From NCBI RefSeq assembly GCF_002259755.1, contig NZ_MWWY01000005.1:1-64000 (forward strand): a stretch of 64,000 nt of DNA, given 5' to 3'. How positions within the stretch are numbered: the stretch's first letter is position 1; each line of letters begins with the position of its first letter. This stretch comes from Bifidobacterium hapali. Its GTDB lineage: Bacteria; Actinomycetota; Actinomycetes; Actinomycetales; Bifidobacteriaceae. The position numbers and the translations under genes are program-made. The notes under the pieces were generated by a model, which saw only the letters and a program-made list of their open reading frames with translations, ran no database searches and was not told where the DNA came from. This document shows, piece by piece, positions 44,079-53,666 of the stretch.

Positions 44079-44319
44079 GGAGTTGCTTGATGGAGTTGAT
44101 GTTCGACACGCTCCGGGCCGCTCGGCCAAGTCTTACGGTCGAACATCAACTCCATCAAGCAACTCCTCGGCTTAATGTGATATCGAGTCTTGAGCTGGTG
44201 AATGAGAATAGTGTAAGTAACGTTCACCGAAAGCGAGGCGTGTGCTGTATATACGATGCGCGACCGTAAGACTTGGCCGAGCGGCCCGGAGCGTGTCGAA
44301 CATCGTATATACAGCACAC
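44079..44319. repeat. two large hairpins with mutually complementary loops, dgt-dnaG gap
   Basis: Hairpin 1 has a perfect 28-bp stem (44079-44106 with 44139-44166) and a 32-base loop. Hairpin 2 has a perfect 19-bp stem (44240-44258 with 44301-44319) and a 42-base loop. The stems are unrelated in sequence, yet the interval 44098-44141 of hairpin 1 is the exact reverse complement of 44261-44304 of hairpin 2 (44 of 44). The shared core includes GGCCGAGCGGCC, itself able to fold. The 73 bases between the hairpins show nothing else. Confidence 0.95.
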
Positions 44320-44395
44320 ACCGGTTGGCGCACAATCAACGCAGAAACTTCGCGTGAACTAGCCAGCTCCCAGCATGACGGTATTGTTGAACGTT

Positions 44396-46519
44396 ATGGC
44401 CGGGATGATCAAGAAAGAAGACGTCGAACAGGTGCGAGCGCGGGCTGACCTGTACGATATCGTGTCTGCAAGCGTGACGTTGAAAGCGTCAGGTACAGGT
44501 ACGTTCGTCGGTCTATGCCCGTTCCACGATGAAAAAACGCCAAGTTTTAACGTGCGACCAGCACTCGGTGTATGGCATTGCTTCGGTTGTGGACTCGGCG
44601 GCGATGTGTTTAAGTTCGTCGAACAGCAAGAAAATATTGACTTCCGTGAGGCTGTCGAGCTGCTCGCTGACCGTTATCACATTGAGCTGCATTACGAAAA
44701 TGGCCCGTCGCCAGATAAGCCTGTCGGCTCAAAACGTACTCGTCTGCTCGAAGCTAATGAGGAAGCACAACGGTTTTTTGTTTCGCAAATTCTCACGAAG
44801 GAAGCACTTCCCGCCCGCAAACTGCTTGGTGGCCGCAATTTCAGCCAAGCCGATTGTGAACGATTCGGATGTGGTTATGCGCCGCAAGGTTGGGATAATC
44901 TTGTGCGTCATTTAGCTGGTAAAGGTTTCACGCAGCAAGAAATGCTTGACGCGGGACTTGCTCGACGTGGGCAGCGCGGCGTGTATGACTATTTCCGCGG
45001 CCGTGTAACATGGCCGATTCGTGATTCGACCGGTCGCACACTTGGTTTTGGCGCGCGCAAGCTATACGAAGACGATACGATTAACGCCAAATACATCAAT
45101 ACACCAGACACGGCACTGTACCGCAAAACGCAAGTACTGTACGGTATTGATATTGCGAAGTCAGCGATTGTGAAGAAGCGGCAAGCGGTGATCGTCGAAG
45201 GTTACACGGATGTGATGGCGATGCATCTGGCTGGTATCGATACGGCGATCGCTACGTGTGGTACCGCGTTTGGTGCGGAACATGCGAAAATCGTACGCCG
45301 ACTTATTGCCGATGATTCACTTGGAGCGGTGCAACTTATCGGCCCGTTGAAAGTTGACGGACAGTCGCTGAGCTCGCGCATTGTGTTTACATTTGACGGT
45401 GATGCTGCTGGGCAGAAGGCTGCATTACACGCGTTTGGATTAGATGCAACGTTCTTGTCGCAGACGTTTGTTGCTGTAGCGGATGACAATCTGGACCCGT
45501 GCGATCTGCGTATTGAACGTGGTAATGAGGCGGTGCGCTCGTTGGTCGACCATGCGAAGCCATTGTACGATTTTGTGATTGATACAGCGATTGGTCGTTT
45601 TGATACGACGTATACGACTGGTCAGATGGGTGCGGTCAAAGCTGCGGCTCCGCTTATCGCGCAAATCCGTGATCGTTCGCTGCTCGATTTATATACGCGC
45701 AAAGCGACGCGGCGTATCGGTGTTGATTTAGACGTGATGCAGCGAGAAGTACGGCAGGCACGCCGACAATTACATGTGCGCGACGAAGATGCATATGCGG
45801 TGAAAAGACGGAACGGGGTCGGAGGAGTCGGTCCTGAATTTGGCGAGAGCGCTGGGATTGTTGGTCGTGCTGGCAATGCTCAGATCGGGGCGGATAATAA
45901 TCCGTATGCTAATCCTGCTGTACGGCGTTCCCTTGAGCGTCGCGATGCGAATGAGCAAACATATTATCGGATTGATGACGCGGTGTTTGTGTGTGAACAG
46001 CAGTTTATGGCTACGTTGATTCAAGTACCGCGTGCGATTGACCCGGCGATGTTTGCGTCACTGTCGCTGTCGAATTTCATGACACCAGTATTTCGTTCAC
46101 TGTTTCAAGCGATTGCTGCTGCCGGCGGATTGCCGGACGTGGCGACTCCACAAGGATTATGGTTGCATAATCTCGCTAAGGCAGGCGGGCCATTATTGGA
46201 ACCGGTAGTAAACGAATTGGCAGTCATGCCGTTGCCGCTGCCTCCGAGTGAGGATGATTTGCGGGCAAGTGAGGGGAAGCCAACTAATGGAGCAGAGGCT
46301 CAGCTTCGTCCAGCTACACCCGCTGAACAGCAGTATGCTGCAGAATTAACTGCGAAACTACTTGACATGGGATTTATGCGGCGTATCGGCGCGGTACGTC
46401 GACGGATGGCTGCATTACCTGATGGCGAAGAGAAAATTGCGCTACTCGGTCAAATTACGCAAATGGAGACTGCTCGCAAAGATCTTCAGTCGCAAATCTT
46501 CCACAATAATGTCGGCTGA
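44396..46519 (+). CDS. dnaG: DNA primase
   Basis: Bacterial primase making RNA primers at the replication fork. The roughly 707-residue product has the CHC2 zinc ribbon (CPFHDEKTPSFN, then WHCFGCGLGGD; C41, H44, C62, C65), the primase core RFGCGYAPQGWDNLVRHL, and the toprim motifs VIVEGYTDVM (near 265) and FTFDGDAAGQKA (near 332). The C-terminal third is diverged, as usual, and should bind the replicative helicase. Start uncertain: ATG 44396 (MAGMIKKED), 44405 or 44375 are possible; none has a strong ribosome binding site. The leader contains the paired hairpins. Confidence 0.95.
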   Translation: MAGMIKKEDVEQVRARADLYDIVSASVTLKASGTGTFVGLCPFHDEKTPSFNVRPALGVWHCFGCGLGGDVFKFVEQQENIDFREAVELLADRYHIELHYENGPSPDKPVGSKRTRLLEANEEAQRFFVSQILTKEALPARKLLGGRNFSQADCERFGCGYAPQGWDNLVRHLAGKGFTQQEMLDAGLARRGQRGVYDYFRGRVTWPIRDSTGRTLGFGARKLYEDDTINAKYINTPDTALYRKTQVLYGIDIAKSAIVKKRQAVIVEGYTDVMAMHLAGIDTAIATCGTAFGAEHAKIVRRLIADDSLGAVQLIGPLKVDGQSLSSRIVFTFDGDAAGQKAALHAFGLDATFLSQTFVAVADDNLDPCDLRIERGNEAVRSLVDHAKPLYDFVIDTAIGRFDTTYTTGQMGAVKAAAPLIAQIRDRSLLDLYTRKATRRIGVDLDVMQREVRQARRQLHVRDEDAYAVKRRNGVGGVGPEFGESAGIVGRAGNAQIGADNNPYANPAVRRSLERRDANEQTYYRIDDAVFVCEQQFMATLIQVPRAIDPAMFASLSLSNFMTPVFRSLFQAIAAAGGLPDVATPQGLWLHNLAKAGGPLLEPVVNELAVMPLPLPPSEDDLRASEGKPTNGAEAQLRPATPAEQQYAAELTAKLLDMGFMRRIGAVRRRMAALPDGEEKIALLGQITQMETARKDLQSQIFHNNVG

Positions 46520-46533
46520 TTGCTTAGCTCATC

Positions 46534-46580
46534 GGCCGTAAGTATGTGTGCAGCTGGTATCTGCTCACAAACTTACGGCC
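46534..46580. terminator. hairpin between convergent dnaG and usp genes
   Basis: A 10-bp perfect stem GGCCGTAAGT (46534-46543) with ACTTACGGCC (46571-46580), extended by an inner TGTG/CACA pairing. Confidence 0.7.
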
Positions 46581-46628
46581 TACAAATCACTCATACTGCC
46601 GGTTCAACGACTCGTATCAAGAACGCGG

Positions 46629-47594
46629 TCAGTGCACAACGGTGAGTGTGCACTCGGATAAGGTGACGAGCTGCTTGGATACAGAGCCAAGGAAGTGCGC
46701 GTCGAGGCCAGACAGTCCACGCGAACCGACTACGAGATGACTTGCATAACGCGATGCGGCAATCAATCCCTTAGCGGCTGCGATATGGAACGCATGCGCT
46801 TCGAGATCAACCCCTTGTGCAAATGAGCGGTCACCGAGCATATCCGACAGAATTTGCTCAGCACGCTGCTGCCCAACTTCTACCGGTGCAACAGCATTCT
46901 CGTATCCCGGTATCATACCTAAATCACGCAGCTGCCAGCAGAACAACACATGCAACGGCAGTCCATGCACGCGAGCCTCATGTATCGCGAACTCTAACGC
47001 GTGCCTAGACGTTGCCGAACCATCCACGCCCACTACCACAGGCCGTCCGTTTACAGCAACATTTGGCCGCGCGAATCGAGTCGTCACATTAGCTGGCGTC
47101 AGTGCGTTCGCAATCGCATCCTGCATCGTCTCATCTTCATCCGTGAAAATACGCACTATGGTCACCGGTACGCTCGTCGCTTCTTCAACCAGCGACGTGG
47201 AAAACGAGCCAGTAAACCAGCGCGCCACACGGCCAAGCGAACGGCGACCGACCACAATCTGCTGCGCGTTCTTACCGATCTGCAATAACGCTGACGTACC
47301 GGACGCATGCACCGACGTGAGCGTGACCGCATCCGCAGTCACATCAGTCATACCGTCCACTGCCTCATCAACCCACGCTTTGAGTCGTGCGCCAATTCGG
47401 TCGCGTAATTCTTGCCAGCCGGCCTCATCATCTGGCTCAGAGCCCATATCCCACGATCGAGTCCAACCGTATACTGCGTTCACGCGCTGCCCGGTCAGCT
47501 GCGCCTCGCGCAACGCCCAACGCAACGCTGCAAATGACTCATCAGAACCGTCCACACCGACCACAATGTCGGCCATGTCCGCATTGCCCGTCAT
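46629..47594 (-). CDS. universal stress protein with two Usp domains
   Basis: A 321-residue tandem UspA protein. Domain 1 starts MADIVVGVDGSDESFAALRW and ends near VVGRRSLGRVARWFTGSFST; domain 2 starts PVVVGVDGSATSRHALEFAI and ends VVGSRGLSGLDAHFLGSVSK. The G-x2-G-x9-G(S/T) nucleotide-binding pattern is clear in the second domain and weaker in the first. The start at 47594 follows AAAGGAGG; upstream extension to 47624 would include that site. The function is generic stress tolerance, possibly ATP-binding. It diverges from clpC across a short palindrome, which suggests joint stress control. Confidence 0.92.
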   Translation of the reverse strand: MTGNADMADIVVGVDGSDESFAALRWALREAQLTGQRVNAVYGWTRSWDMGSEPDDEAGWQELRDRIGARLKAWVDEAVDGMTDVTADAVTLTSVHASGTSALLQIGKNAQQIVVGRRSLGRVARWFTGSFSTSLVEEATSVPVTIVRIFTDEDETMQDAIANALTPANVTTRFARPNVAVNGRPVVVGVDGSATSRHALEFAIHEARVHGLPLHVLFCWQLRDLGMIPGYENAVAPVEVGQQRAEQILSDMLGDRSFAQGVDLEAHAFHIAAAKGLIAASRYASHLVVGSRGLSGLDAHFLGSVSKQLVTLSECTLTVVH

Positions 47595-47664
47595 GATGCC
47601 TCCTTTAATGACTGTGACAGTCAACGACTGATTCCAGCATATCGTCTCGTGTTGCGTCTACAGC

Positions 47665-47684
47665 GCAATTCACACAAGAATTGC
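47665..47684. promoter_or_regulatory. inverted repeat in the usp / clpC divergent region
   Basis: GCAATTC-ACACAA-GAATTGC is a 7-bp inverted repeat with a 6-base spacer, 60-70 bases from both starts. A regulator site is plausible; I do not recognise it as a HspR or ClgR site. Confidence 0.45.
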
Positions 47685-47743
47685 AATAAACGTCACCGCG
47701 AATCGGTAGAGTGTCATGTACTAACAAGAGTGGAAGGACAAGC

Positions 47744-50392
47744 ATGTTCGAACGGTTTACCGACCGTGCCCGGCGCGTGATCGTGCTGGCGCAGGAAGAG
47801 GCTCGTGCCCTCCAGCACAATTACATCGGCACCGAGCATCTGCTGCTCGGCCTGATCCGCGAGGGTGATGGCGTGGCCGCAAAGGCGCTCGCATCCAAGG
47901 GCGTGACCTTGGAGGACACGCGCAAGCAGGTCGAAGAGATGATCGGCAAGGGTAATGCGGCACCTGGAGGCCACATACCCTTCACGCCACACGCTAAGCA
48001 AGTGCTGGAACTCAGCCTTCGTGAGGCGCTGCAGCTGGGGCACAGCTATATCGGCACTGAGCACATCCTGCTCGGCCTGATCCGTGAAGGTGAGGGCGTA
48101 GGCACGCAGGTGCTCATCAAGATGGACGTCGATCTGGGCGAACTCCGTAGTGCCACAATCGATATGATTCGCGGCAACTCGGCTTCCTCGTCGGATGGTC
48201 AAGGCAAGGGTGATCTTGCAAACGCTGGTGGCGTGCAAGATAAGCGCAATCAGACTGGTTCGGCAATTCTTGACCAGTTTGGCCGCAATCTGACGGCTGA
48301 AGCAGCCGAGGGCAAGCTCGACCCGGTTATCGGCCGTTCCAAGGAAATTGAACGCGTGATGGTTGTGCTCTCGCGTCGTACCAAGAACAATCCGGTCCTG
48401 ATTGGTGAACCGGGTGTCGGTAAGACTGCCGTTGTTGAGGGCCTTGCGCAAAAGATCAACGCGGGCGATGTGCCGGAAACGTTGAAGGGCAAGCAGGTGT
48501 ACTCGCTTGACCTCGGTTCAATGGTGGCTGGTTCTCGCTACCGTGGCGACTTTGAGGAGCGCCTCAAGAAAGTCTTGAAGGAAATCAAGACGCGTGGCGA
48601 TATCGTGCTGTTTATCGATGAGATTCACACGATTGTCGGCGCAGGCTCTGCAGATGGTGCCCTTGGTGCGTCTGATATGTTGAAGCCGATGCTTGCGCGC
48701 GGCGAGCTACAGACCATTGGTGCGACCACGACTGACGAGTATCGCAAGTACATCGAGAAGGATGCGGCGCTCGAACGCCGTTTCCAGCCGATTCAGGTGC
48801 ATGAGCCGTCGATCGCGGAAACCATCGAGATTTTGAAGGGCTTGCGTTCTCGTTATGAGAATCACCACAGGGTGACGATTACTGACGGTGCTCTGCAAGC
48901 TGCTGCCGAACTGTCTGCGCGGTACATTCAAGATCGTAACCTGCCGGATAAGGCGATCGATTTGATCGATGAGGCTGGTGCGCGTTTGCGTATTAAGCGT
49001 CTGACTGCGCCGCCAGAGCTCAAGGAACTCGACGGTCGTATCGCCAAGCTCGCTGCTGACAAGGATGAGGCTATTAAGGCTCAGGACTTCGAGAAGGCCG
49101 CTACTTTGCGCGACAGTCAGGAGAAGCTGGAAGCTGAGCGCAAGGAGAAAGAGACTGCTTGGAAGCAGGGCGAGTCTGACGTCAAGATGACCGTGGATGA
49201 GGATGTGATCGCTGAAGTGATCTCCAACACCACGGGCATTCCAGTGTTCAAGCTCACGCAGGCTGAATCCAAGAAGCTTATGAACATGGAAGCCGAACTG
49301 CACAAGCGCATCATCGGTCAGGATGAGGCGGTGTCCGCACTGTCTCGTTCGATTCGCCGTGCGCGTGTCGGCTTGAAGGACCCGAAGCGTCCGGCTGGTT
49401 CGTTCATCTTCGCCGGCCCGACTGGTGTCGGTAAGACTGAGCTGGCTAAGGCGCTCGCCGAATTCCTGTTCGACGATGAGGACGCGCTGATTCGCGTCGA
49501 TATGTCCGAGTTCTCCGAAAAGTATGCGGCATCGCGTCTGTTTGGTGCGCCTCCGGGATATGTCGGCTACGAGGAAGGCGGCGAACTCACCGAGAAGGTG
49601 CGTCGCAAGCCGTTCTCTGTCGTGCTGTTTGATGAGATCGAAAAGGCTCACCCGGATATCTTCAACACGCTGTTGCAGGTGCTGGACGACGGTCATTTGA
49701 CCGACGGCCAGGGACGTAAGGTGGACTTCAAGAACACCATTATTATCCTGACGACAAACCTCGGTACACGCGACATCGCAAAGATGGCGAACACAGGCTT
49801 CAACCTCAGTTCCAACACAGAATCGAGCTACCAGCGCATGAAGGATCAGGTAAGCACGGAATTGAAGCAGCAGTTCCGTCCTGAGTTCCTCAACCGTCTG
49901 GACGACATCATCGTGTTCAAGCAGCTCACCGAGCCGCAGGTGCGTCAGATCGTGGATCTTGACGTCAAGCAGCTCAATGACCGTCTGTTTGACCGTCATA
50001 TGTCGCTTGAACTGACCGACGCTGCTAAGGATCTGCTTGCGCAGAAGGGCTTTGACCCGCTGCTTGGCGCACGTCCGTTGCGTCGCGTCATCCAGCGCGA
50101 TATTGAGGATGCGATCTCTGAGAAGATCCTCATGGGTGAGCTCTCTGACGGTCAGCGCGTAGTGGTGGATGCTGAGGGCGACAACGTTCTTGAAGAGGAA
50201 TTCACGTTCAAGGGCGAGGCGTTCGATTATCCGAAGACTGCTGCTGACACGGCTAACACTGCTGATTCAGCCGAGGCTGAGGCTACAACGGAGGCACCGA
50301 CTGACGAGCCAGCTATGGCGACAGCTGCATCGACATCAACAGCTGACGGTGATGGTGCTAATGCAGCAGATGGCAGCGCACAAGCTGAATAA
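47744..50392 (+). CDS. clpC: ClpC-type AAA+ unfoldase of the Clp protease
   Basis: An 882-residue Hsp100 chaperone. The N-terminal Clp repeats include [20 protein letters not shown] and two [15 protein letters not shown] segments. The first ATPase has [15 protein letters not shown] (near 222). A short middle domain with a UVR-like segment follows ([20 protein letters not shown]). The second ATPase has [19 protein letters not shown] (near 558) and [15 protein letters not shown]. The tail after ~840 is Ala/Thr/Asp-rich and low complexity. It feeds substrates to ClpP and supports proteostasis. The start at 47744 follows GGAAGGAC. Confidence 0.96.
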   Translation: MFERFTDRARRVIVLAQEEARALQHNYIGTEHLLLGLIREGDGVAAKALASKGVTLEDTRKQVEEMIGKGNAAPGGHIPFTPHAKQVLELSLREALQLGHSYIGTEHILLGLIREGEGVGTQVLIKMDVDLGELRSATIDMIRGNSASSSDGQGKGDLANAGGVQDKRNQTGSAILDQFGRNLTAEAAEGKLDPVIGRSKEIERVMVVLSRRTKNNPVLIGEPGVGKTAVVEGLAQKINAGDVPETLKGKQVYSLDLGSMVAGSRYRGDFEERLKKVLKEIKTRGDIVLFIDEIHTIVGAGSADGALGASDMLKPMLARGELQTIGATTTDEYRKYIEKDAALERRFQPIQVHEPSIAETIEILKGLRSRYENHHRVTITDGALQAAAELSARYIQDRNLPDKAIDLIDEAGARLRIKRLTAPPELKELDGRIAKLAADKDEAIKAQDFEKAATLRDSQEKLEAERKEKETAWKQGESDVKMTVDEDVIAEVISNTTGIPVFKLTQAESKKLMNMEAELHKRIIGQDEAVSALSRSIRRARVGLKDPKRPAGSFIFAGPTGVGKTELAKALAEFLFDDEDALIRVDMSEFSEKYAASRLFGAPPGYVGYEEGGELTEKVRRKPFSVVLFDEIEKAHPDIFNTLLQVLDDGHLTDGQGRKVDFKNTIIILTTNLGTRDIAKMANTGFNLSSNTESSYQRMKDQVSTELKQQFRPEFLNRLDDIIVFKQLTEPQVRQIVDLDVKQLNDRLFDRHMSLELTDAAKDLLAQKGFDPLLGARPLRRVIQRDIEDAISEKILMGELSDGQRVVVDAEGDNVLEEEFTFKGEAFDYPKTAADTANTADSAEAEATTEAPTDEPAMATAASTSTADGDGANAADGSAQAE

Positions 50393-50403
50393 TTGCGCTG
50401 ATT

Positions 50404-50464
50404 GCTATATATGAATGTGGCGGGATGATTCTCAATGAACCATCCCGCCACATTCATATATAGC
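50404..50464. terminator. bidirectional terminator hairpin, clpC / codA
   Basis: Perfect 24-bp stem (50404-50427 with 50441-50464), 13-base loop, between convergent genes. Confidence 0.85.
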
Positions 50465-50493
50465 TATATAGGCTGCGTGTTGCGTACGTAAGG

Positions 50494-51819
50494 TTATGCG
50501 CGTAACAAATCGAGATCAGTGTCAATCCGCTTATGTCGCGTAAACAACGTGCGTCCAGCACGCACCGAGCGCAGCACGTCACAACGCTCATACACCGCGT
50601 CAAATACGCTTGCTGCATCGAGCACAATAAAGTTCGCAGGCTTGCCTAGCTCAAGACCATACTGATCGCGCAATCCTAATGTGACAGCGCCATCAGTCGT
50701 CAAGAATTTCAGCGCGTCGTCAATCTCCTCAAAGCTCATCATCTGCGCCAGATGCAGCACATAATCGAGAATTAACATCATATTGCCGTTACCGACCGGG
50801 TACCACGGGTCTTGCATCGAATCTTGACCGAGCGACACATTTATACCAGCCTCGGTAAGCTCCTTGACTCGTGTAATCCCACGTCGCTTGGGGAATGTGT
50901 CTTGGCGGCCCTGCAAATATAGGTTTTCGGTAGGTGCGCACGCAAAATTAAGATGCGCCATCTTCAGCAGCTTGGTCAAGTGGAAGAAATACGCATTATC
51001 CGCCGAACCGAGCGAACAGGTGTGGCTTGCCGTAGTCCGCTCGCCAATACCTGCGCGGTAAGCCAGTGCTGCCAGCAACTCAACGTACCGCGAGTTCGGA
51101 TCGTCAGTCTCATCGCAGTGCACATCGATCAGCTTGTCATACCGCGACGCAAGTTCAACCACCGTATGCATCGAACGTTCCCCAAACTCACGACACTGCT
51201 CAAAATGTGGAATACCACCGACGCAATCCGCGCCCATTTTCAAGCCTTCTTCGACCAAGTCGGCACCAGACTCACCGTGTGGGCCTTCGTATGAGTACAT
51301 GCCCTCCTGTGGGAAGCTCACAATTTGGATAGTAACAGTGTCTTTAAGCTCTTCCTTGAGTTCAAGCAGCGCCTTGAGTGAAGTGAGATTCGGGTCAGTC
51401 ACGTCAGCATGCGAGCGGATAAACTGCACACCGTGCAGCATTTCTTTACGTATGCCAATGCGAGCGCGACGCTTTACCTCGTCAACAGTCAAATCAGATT
51501 TCGTTTCACTCCACCGCTGAATACCTTCGAACAGTGTGCCGGACTCGTTCACTGCGCCGGGCTTACGTGCAGTGAACACATAGTCGAGATGTAAATGTGT
51601 GTCACAGAACGGCGGACACACGAGTTTACCACCTAAATCCACAGTTTCAGCAGTGCTCAAATCCTTGCCTTGCGCGCCCAGCTGAGCCGCCAAATCAGGT
51701 CCGATCGCTCTAAACACACCGTCTTCTACCAGCAGATCTTGCAATGGCGCAGTATCAGCGGCGGTGCTGCCCGGTTGACCGGTGGCAATATGTGCGTTCG
51801 TGAACAGTGTCGTGGTCAT
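50494..51819 (-). CDS. codA: CodA-type cytosine/creatinine deaminase (amidohydrolase)
   Basis: A 441-residue metal-dependent deaminase of the amidohydrolase superfamily. The metal ligands are H75 and H77 in CDTHLHLD, H234 in DVHCDETDD with E237, and Asp in SLGQDSMQDPWYPVGNGNMM. The family turns cytosine into uracil, and several members also or instead deaminate creatinine to N-methylhydantoin. The residue after the metal Asp is Ser, where E. coli CodA has Asp314, a substrate-contact position, so specificity may differ. AAAGGAG precedes the ATG. It diverges from a PucR regulator that leads to an MHS transporter and a creatininase-family gene. Confidence 0.9.
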   Translation of the reverse strand: MTTTLFTNAHIATGQPGSTAADTAPLQDLLVEDGVFRAIGPDLAAQLGAQGKDLSTAETVDLGGKLVCPPFCDTHLHLDYVFTARKPGAVNESGTLFEGIQRWSETKSDLTVDEVKRRARIGIRKEMLHGVQFIRSHADVTDPNLTSLKALLELKEELKDTVTIQIVSFPQEGMYSYEGPHGESGADLVEEGLKMGADCVGGIPHFEQCREFGERSMHTVVELASRYDKLIDVHCDETDDPNSRYVELLAALAYRAGIGERTTASHTCSLGSADNAYFFHLTKLLKMAHLNFACAPTENLYLQGRQDTFPKRRGITRVKELTEAGINVSLGQDSMQDPWYPVGNGNMMLILDYVLHLAQMMSFEEIDDALKFLTTDGAVTLGLRDQYGLELGKPANFIVLDAASVFDAVYERCDVLRSVRAGRTLFTRHKRIDTDLDLLRA

Positions 51820-51837
51820 CGTGACTCCTTTACTCGG

Positions 51838-51847
51838 CGAACGTTCG
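51838..51847. promoter_or_regulatory. short palindrome in the codA / pucR divergent region
   Basis: CGAACGTTCG is a perfect 10-base palindrome 19 bases upstream of the codA start. It might be a regulator half-site cluster; evidence is limited to symmetry and position. Confidence 0.3.
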
Positions 51848-52010
51848 AGACGTTGATGGTTATCCGTTGACGTGCGCTGTGTTGCTGTGTTGCCGATCGG
51901 TTACAAGCGGTGCGTGGCCGCGTAACCAACTGCGGCTATTGTCGGCACCACGCTTTGCAGCGAGATGTACCCGATGCAACCGGTGTATTACCGGAGAATG
52001 GACAGATTGT

Positions 52011-53513
52011 ATGGTTGTGACGATTCGTGATGCGTTGGCTGATGAACGGTTTCGGGCAGCACAACCGACGGTTACAGTCGAAGGCAAAGGGCTTGATCGG
52101 CCAATTAGATGGGTGTTTACTAACGAGCGCGAAGATGTAGCAAACTTCCTGTCTGGCGGTGAGATGCTCATTGTTGACGGCAGTGCACTATCTGGTATGA
52201 GTGCGGATGCGATGGCTGCATATGTACGGAGTTTAGCTGATGCGAGGGTTGCTGCACTTGTTGTTGAACTCGTCGAAGACATACAAACAATGCCGGCTAC
52301 GCTCACGAATACTGCGTGCGTCCGAGGATTAACGCTTATTGGCCTTGGCTCTCGCGTACCGTTCGTAGATTTGTGCCAGCGGATTAATACGGCGATCGTA
52401 CGTGAACAGATGCGTCTCAGTCTTGAGGTGGACACTATGTCCAGTTCGCTGCGTGAACGTCTATCACACGCGGACAATATTGATGCCGTAGCGCAAGCTA
52501 TTGCGGACTTATTTGGCGAAAGTGTAGCCATATTTGATGCAGATGGACTACTTGCCGCACAAGCTGGGGGAGTATTCCGTGATGACGAGCCGACAGTAGT
52601 CATCGGATTGTCTGGACAGTCGCGTCCGACAGGTGCTTTGGAGATCTCGCAACGCGCAACCATATTGGACGAAGACAAACGCAAGATTATTGCGAGTATC
52701 GTTGATCCCGTAGCCTCGCTGAGCATCGACGGTGGTGCACGTATCGGTATGATTCGACACATTGTCGCCGGTCCGTCTGACGGTATTCACGCGACTAACG
52801 CTGAAGCAGCAGACACACACGCCATGCTGGAAGCGTTAGGATTTGCTGGTTCCTGTATTTATCTTCCGTTCGCATTGCGACTGCGCTCGTTGACTGCGTC
52901 GATGGACGATGTATCTGCCATGATCGAACAATATTGTGCCCAGACTGGCCGTGATATCGCGTGCATACTTGACGGTGCAACGTTGATTGGTTGGATGGCT
53001 GCAGAAGATGCTGCGGCAGACGTTCCAGCATTTAGCGTGCAGTGTGTGCACGCGCTTGGCACACTGTTGGACGACAACGACAATGTGTGCGTGGTACACG
53101 GCAAGGTAGCGACGGATACGGTCTCACTACTTGACGGATTCGCTGCGTTGCGTGACGTCTGTAATAGCGATCCACAATATGGACAGATGATTGATGTGAT
53201 GGACAGTGCTATCGATCGGTTTGCTGCAAACGATGACATGAACCGCGCTGTTCGTGCACTGATCGCGCAGACTATCGGCTCTGATATAGCTGCGTCACCA
53301 GTACTGCTCGACACATTGTGCGCTTGTTTCGATCATATGGATAACAAGACTGGCGCTTGCGAACAACTTGGCATCGGACGGCAAACACTGTACAACCGAT
53401 TAGACAAAGTGACTCAAATGATCGGTATTGATCATACCGACTGCAGTGGCTGGACCGCGCTACTATTGGCCGCCAAACTCGCCAAATCTCGCCTCGATCA
53501 GCACATCTCATAA
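52011..53513 (+). CDS. PucR-family transcriptional regulator
   Basis: The 500-residue product has an N-terminal PucR domain (MVVTIRDALADERF, VFTNEREDVANFLSGGEMLI), a central region of GAF/CdaR-like character and a C-terminal HTH_30 domain, TGACEQLGIGRQTLYNRLDKVTQMIG. Such regulators activate purine, allantoin and related N-compound catabolism. The start is set at the ATG at 52011, where PucR homology begins; the 48 preceding codons are Cys/Arg-rich and unlike the family. It probably controls codA (divergent) and the downstream transporter and hydrolase genes. Confidence 0.88.
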   Translation: MVVTIRDALADERFRAAQPTVTVEGKGLDRPIRWVFTNEREDVANFLSGGEMLIVDGSALSGMSADAMAAYVRSLADARVAALVVELVEDIQTMPATLTNTACVRGLTLIGLGSRVPFVDLCQRINTAIVREQMRLSLEVDTMSSSLRERLSHADNIDAVAQAIADLFGESVAIFDADGLLAAQAGGVFRDDEPTVVIGLSGQSRPTGALEISQRATILDEDKRKIIASIVDPVASLSIDGGARIGMIRHIVAGPSDGIHATNAEAADTHAMLEALGFAGSCIYLPFALRLRSLTASMDDVSAMIEQYCAQTGRDIACILDGATLIGWMAAEDAAADVPAFSVQCVHALGTLLDDNDNVCVVHGKVATDTVSLLDGFAALRDVCNSDPQYGQMIDVMDSAIDRFAANDDMNRAVRALIAQTIGSDIAASPVLLDTLCACFDHMDNKTGACEQLGIGRQTLYNRLDKVTQMIGIDHTDCSGWTALLLAAKLAKSRLDQHIS

Positions 53514-53666
53514 CATCATGCGTGCCACCTGACAAATTGTCTCATCGTACCGGCAACTACGTAATGCGAGGTTCACCACACGGCAAATCACGCGAGGCAT
53601 GATCAAGTCACCGCGGCACGGTCCATACAAACCGCATATCCCATCCATACGAAAGGCGGCGACATC

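Noticed and set aside
44079-44319. Integron attC sites or a transposon end pair
   Set aside because: The folded sites recall attC in being palindromic, but there is no integrase gene, no attC core triplets and no gene cassettes; no transposase is adjacent.
48707-49999. 430-codon open frame on the minus strand
   Set aside because: Antisense of clpC in a GC-biased third-position frame, without a ribosome binding site or family features.
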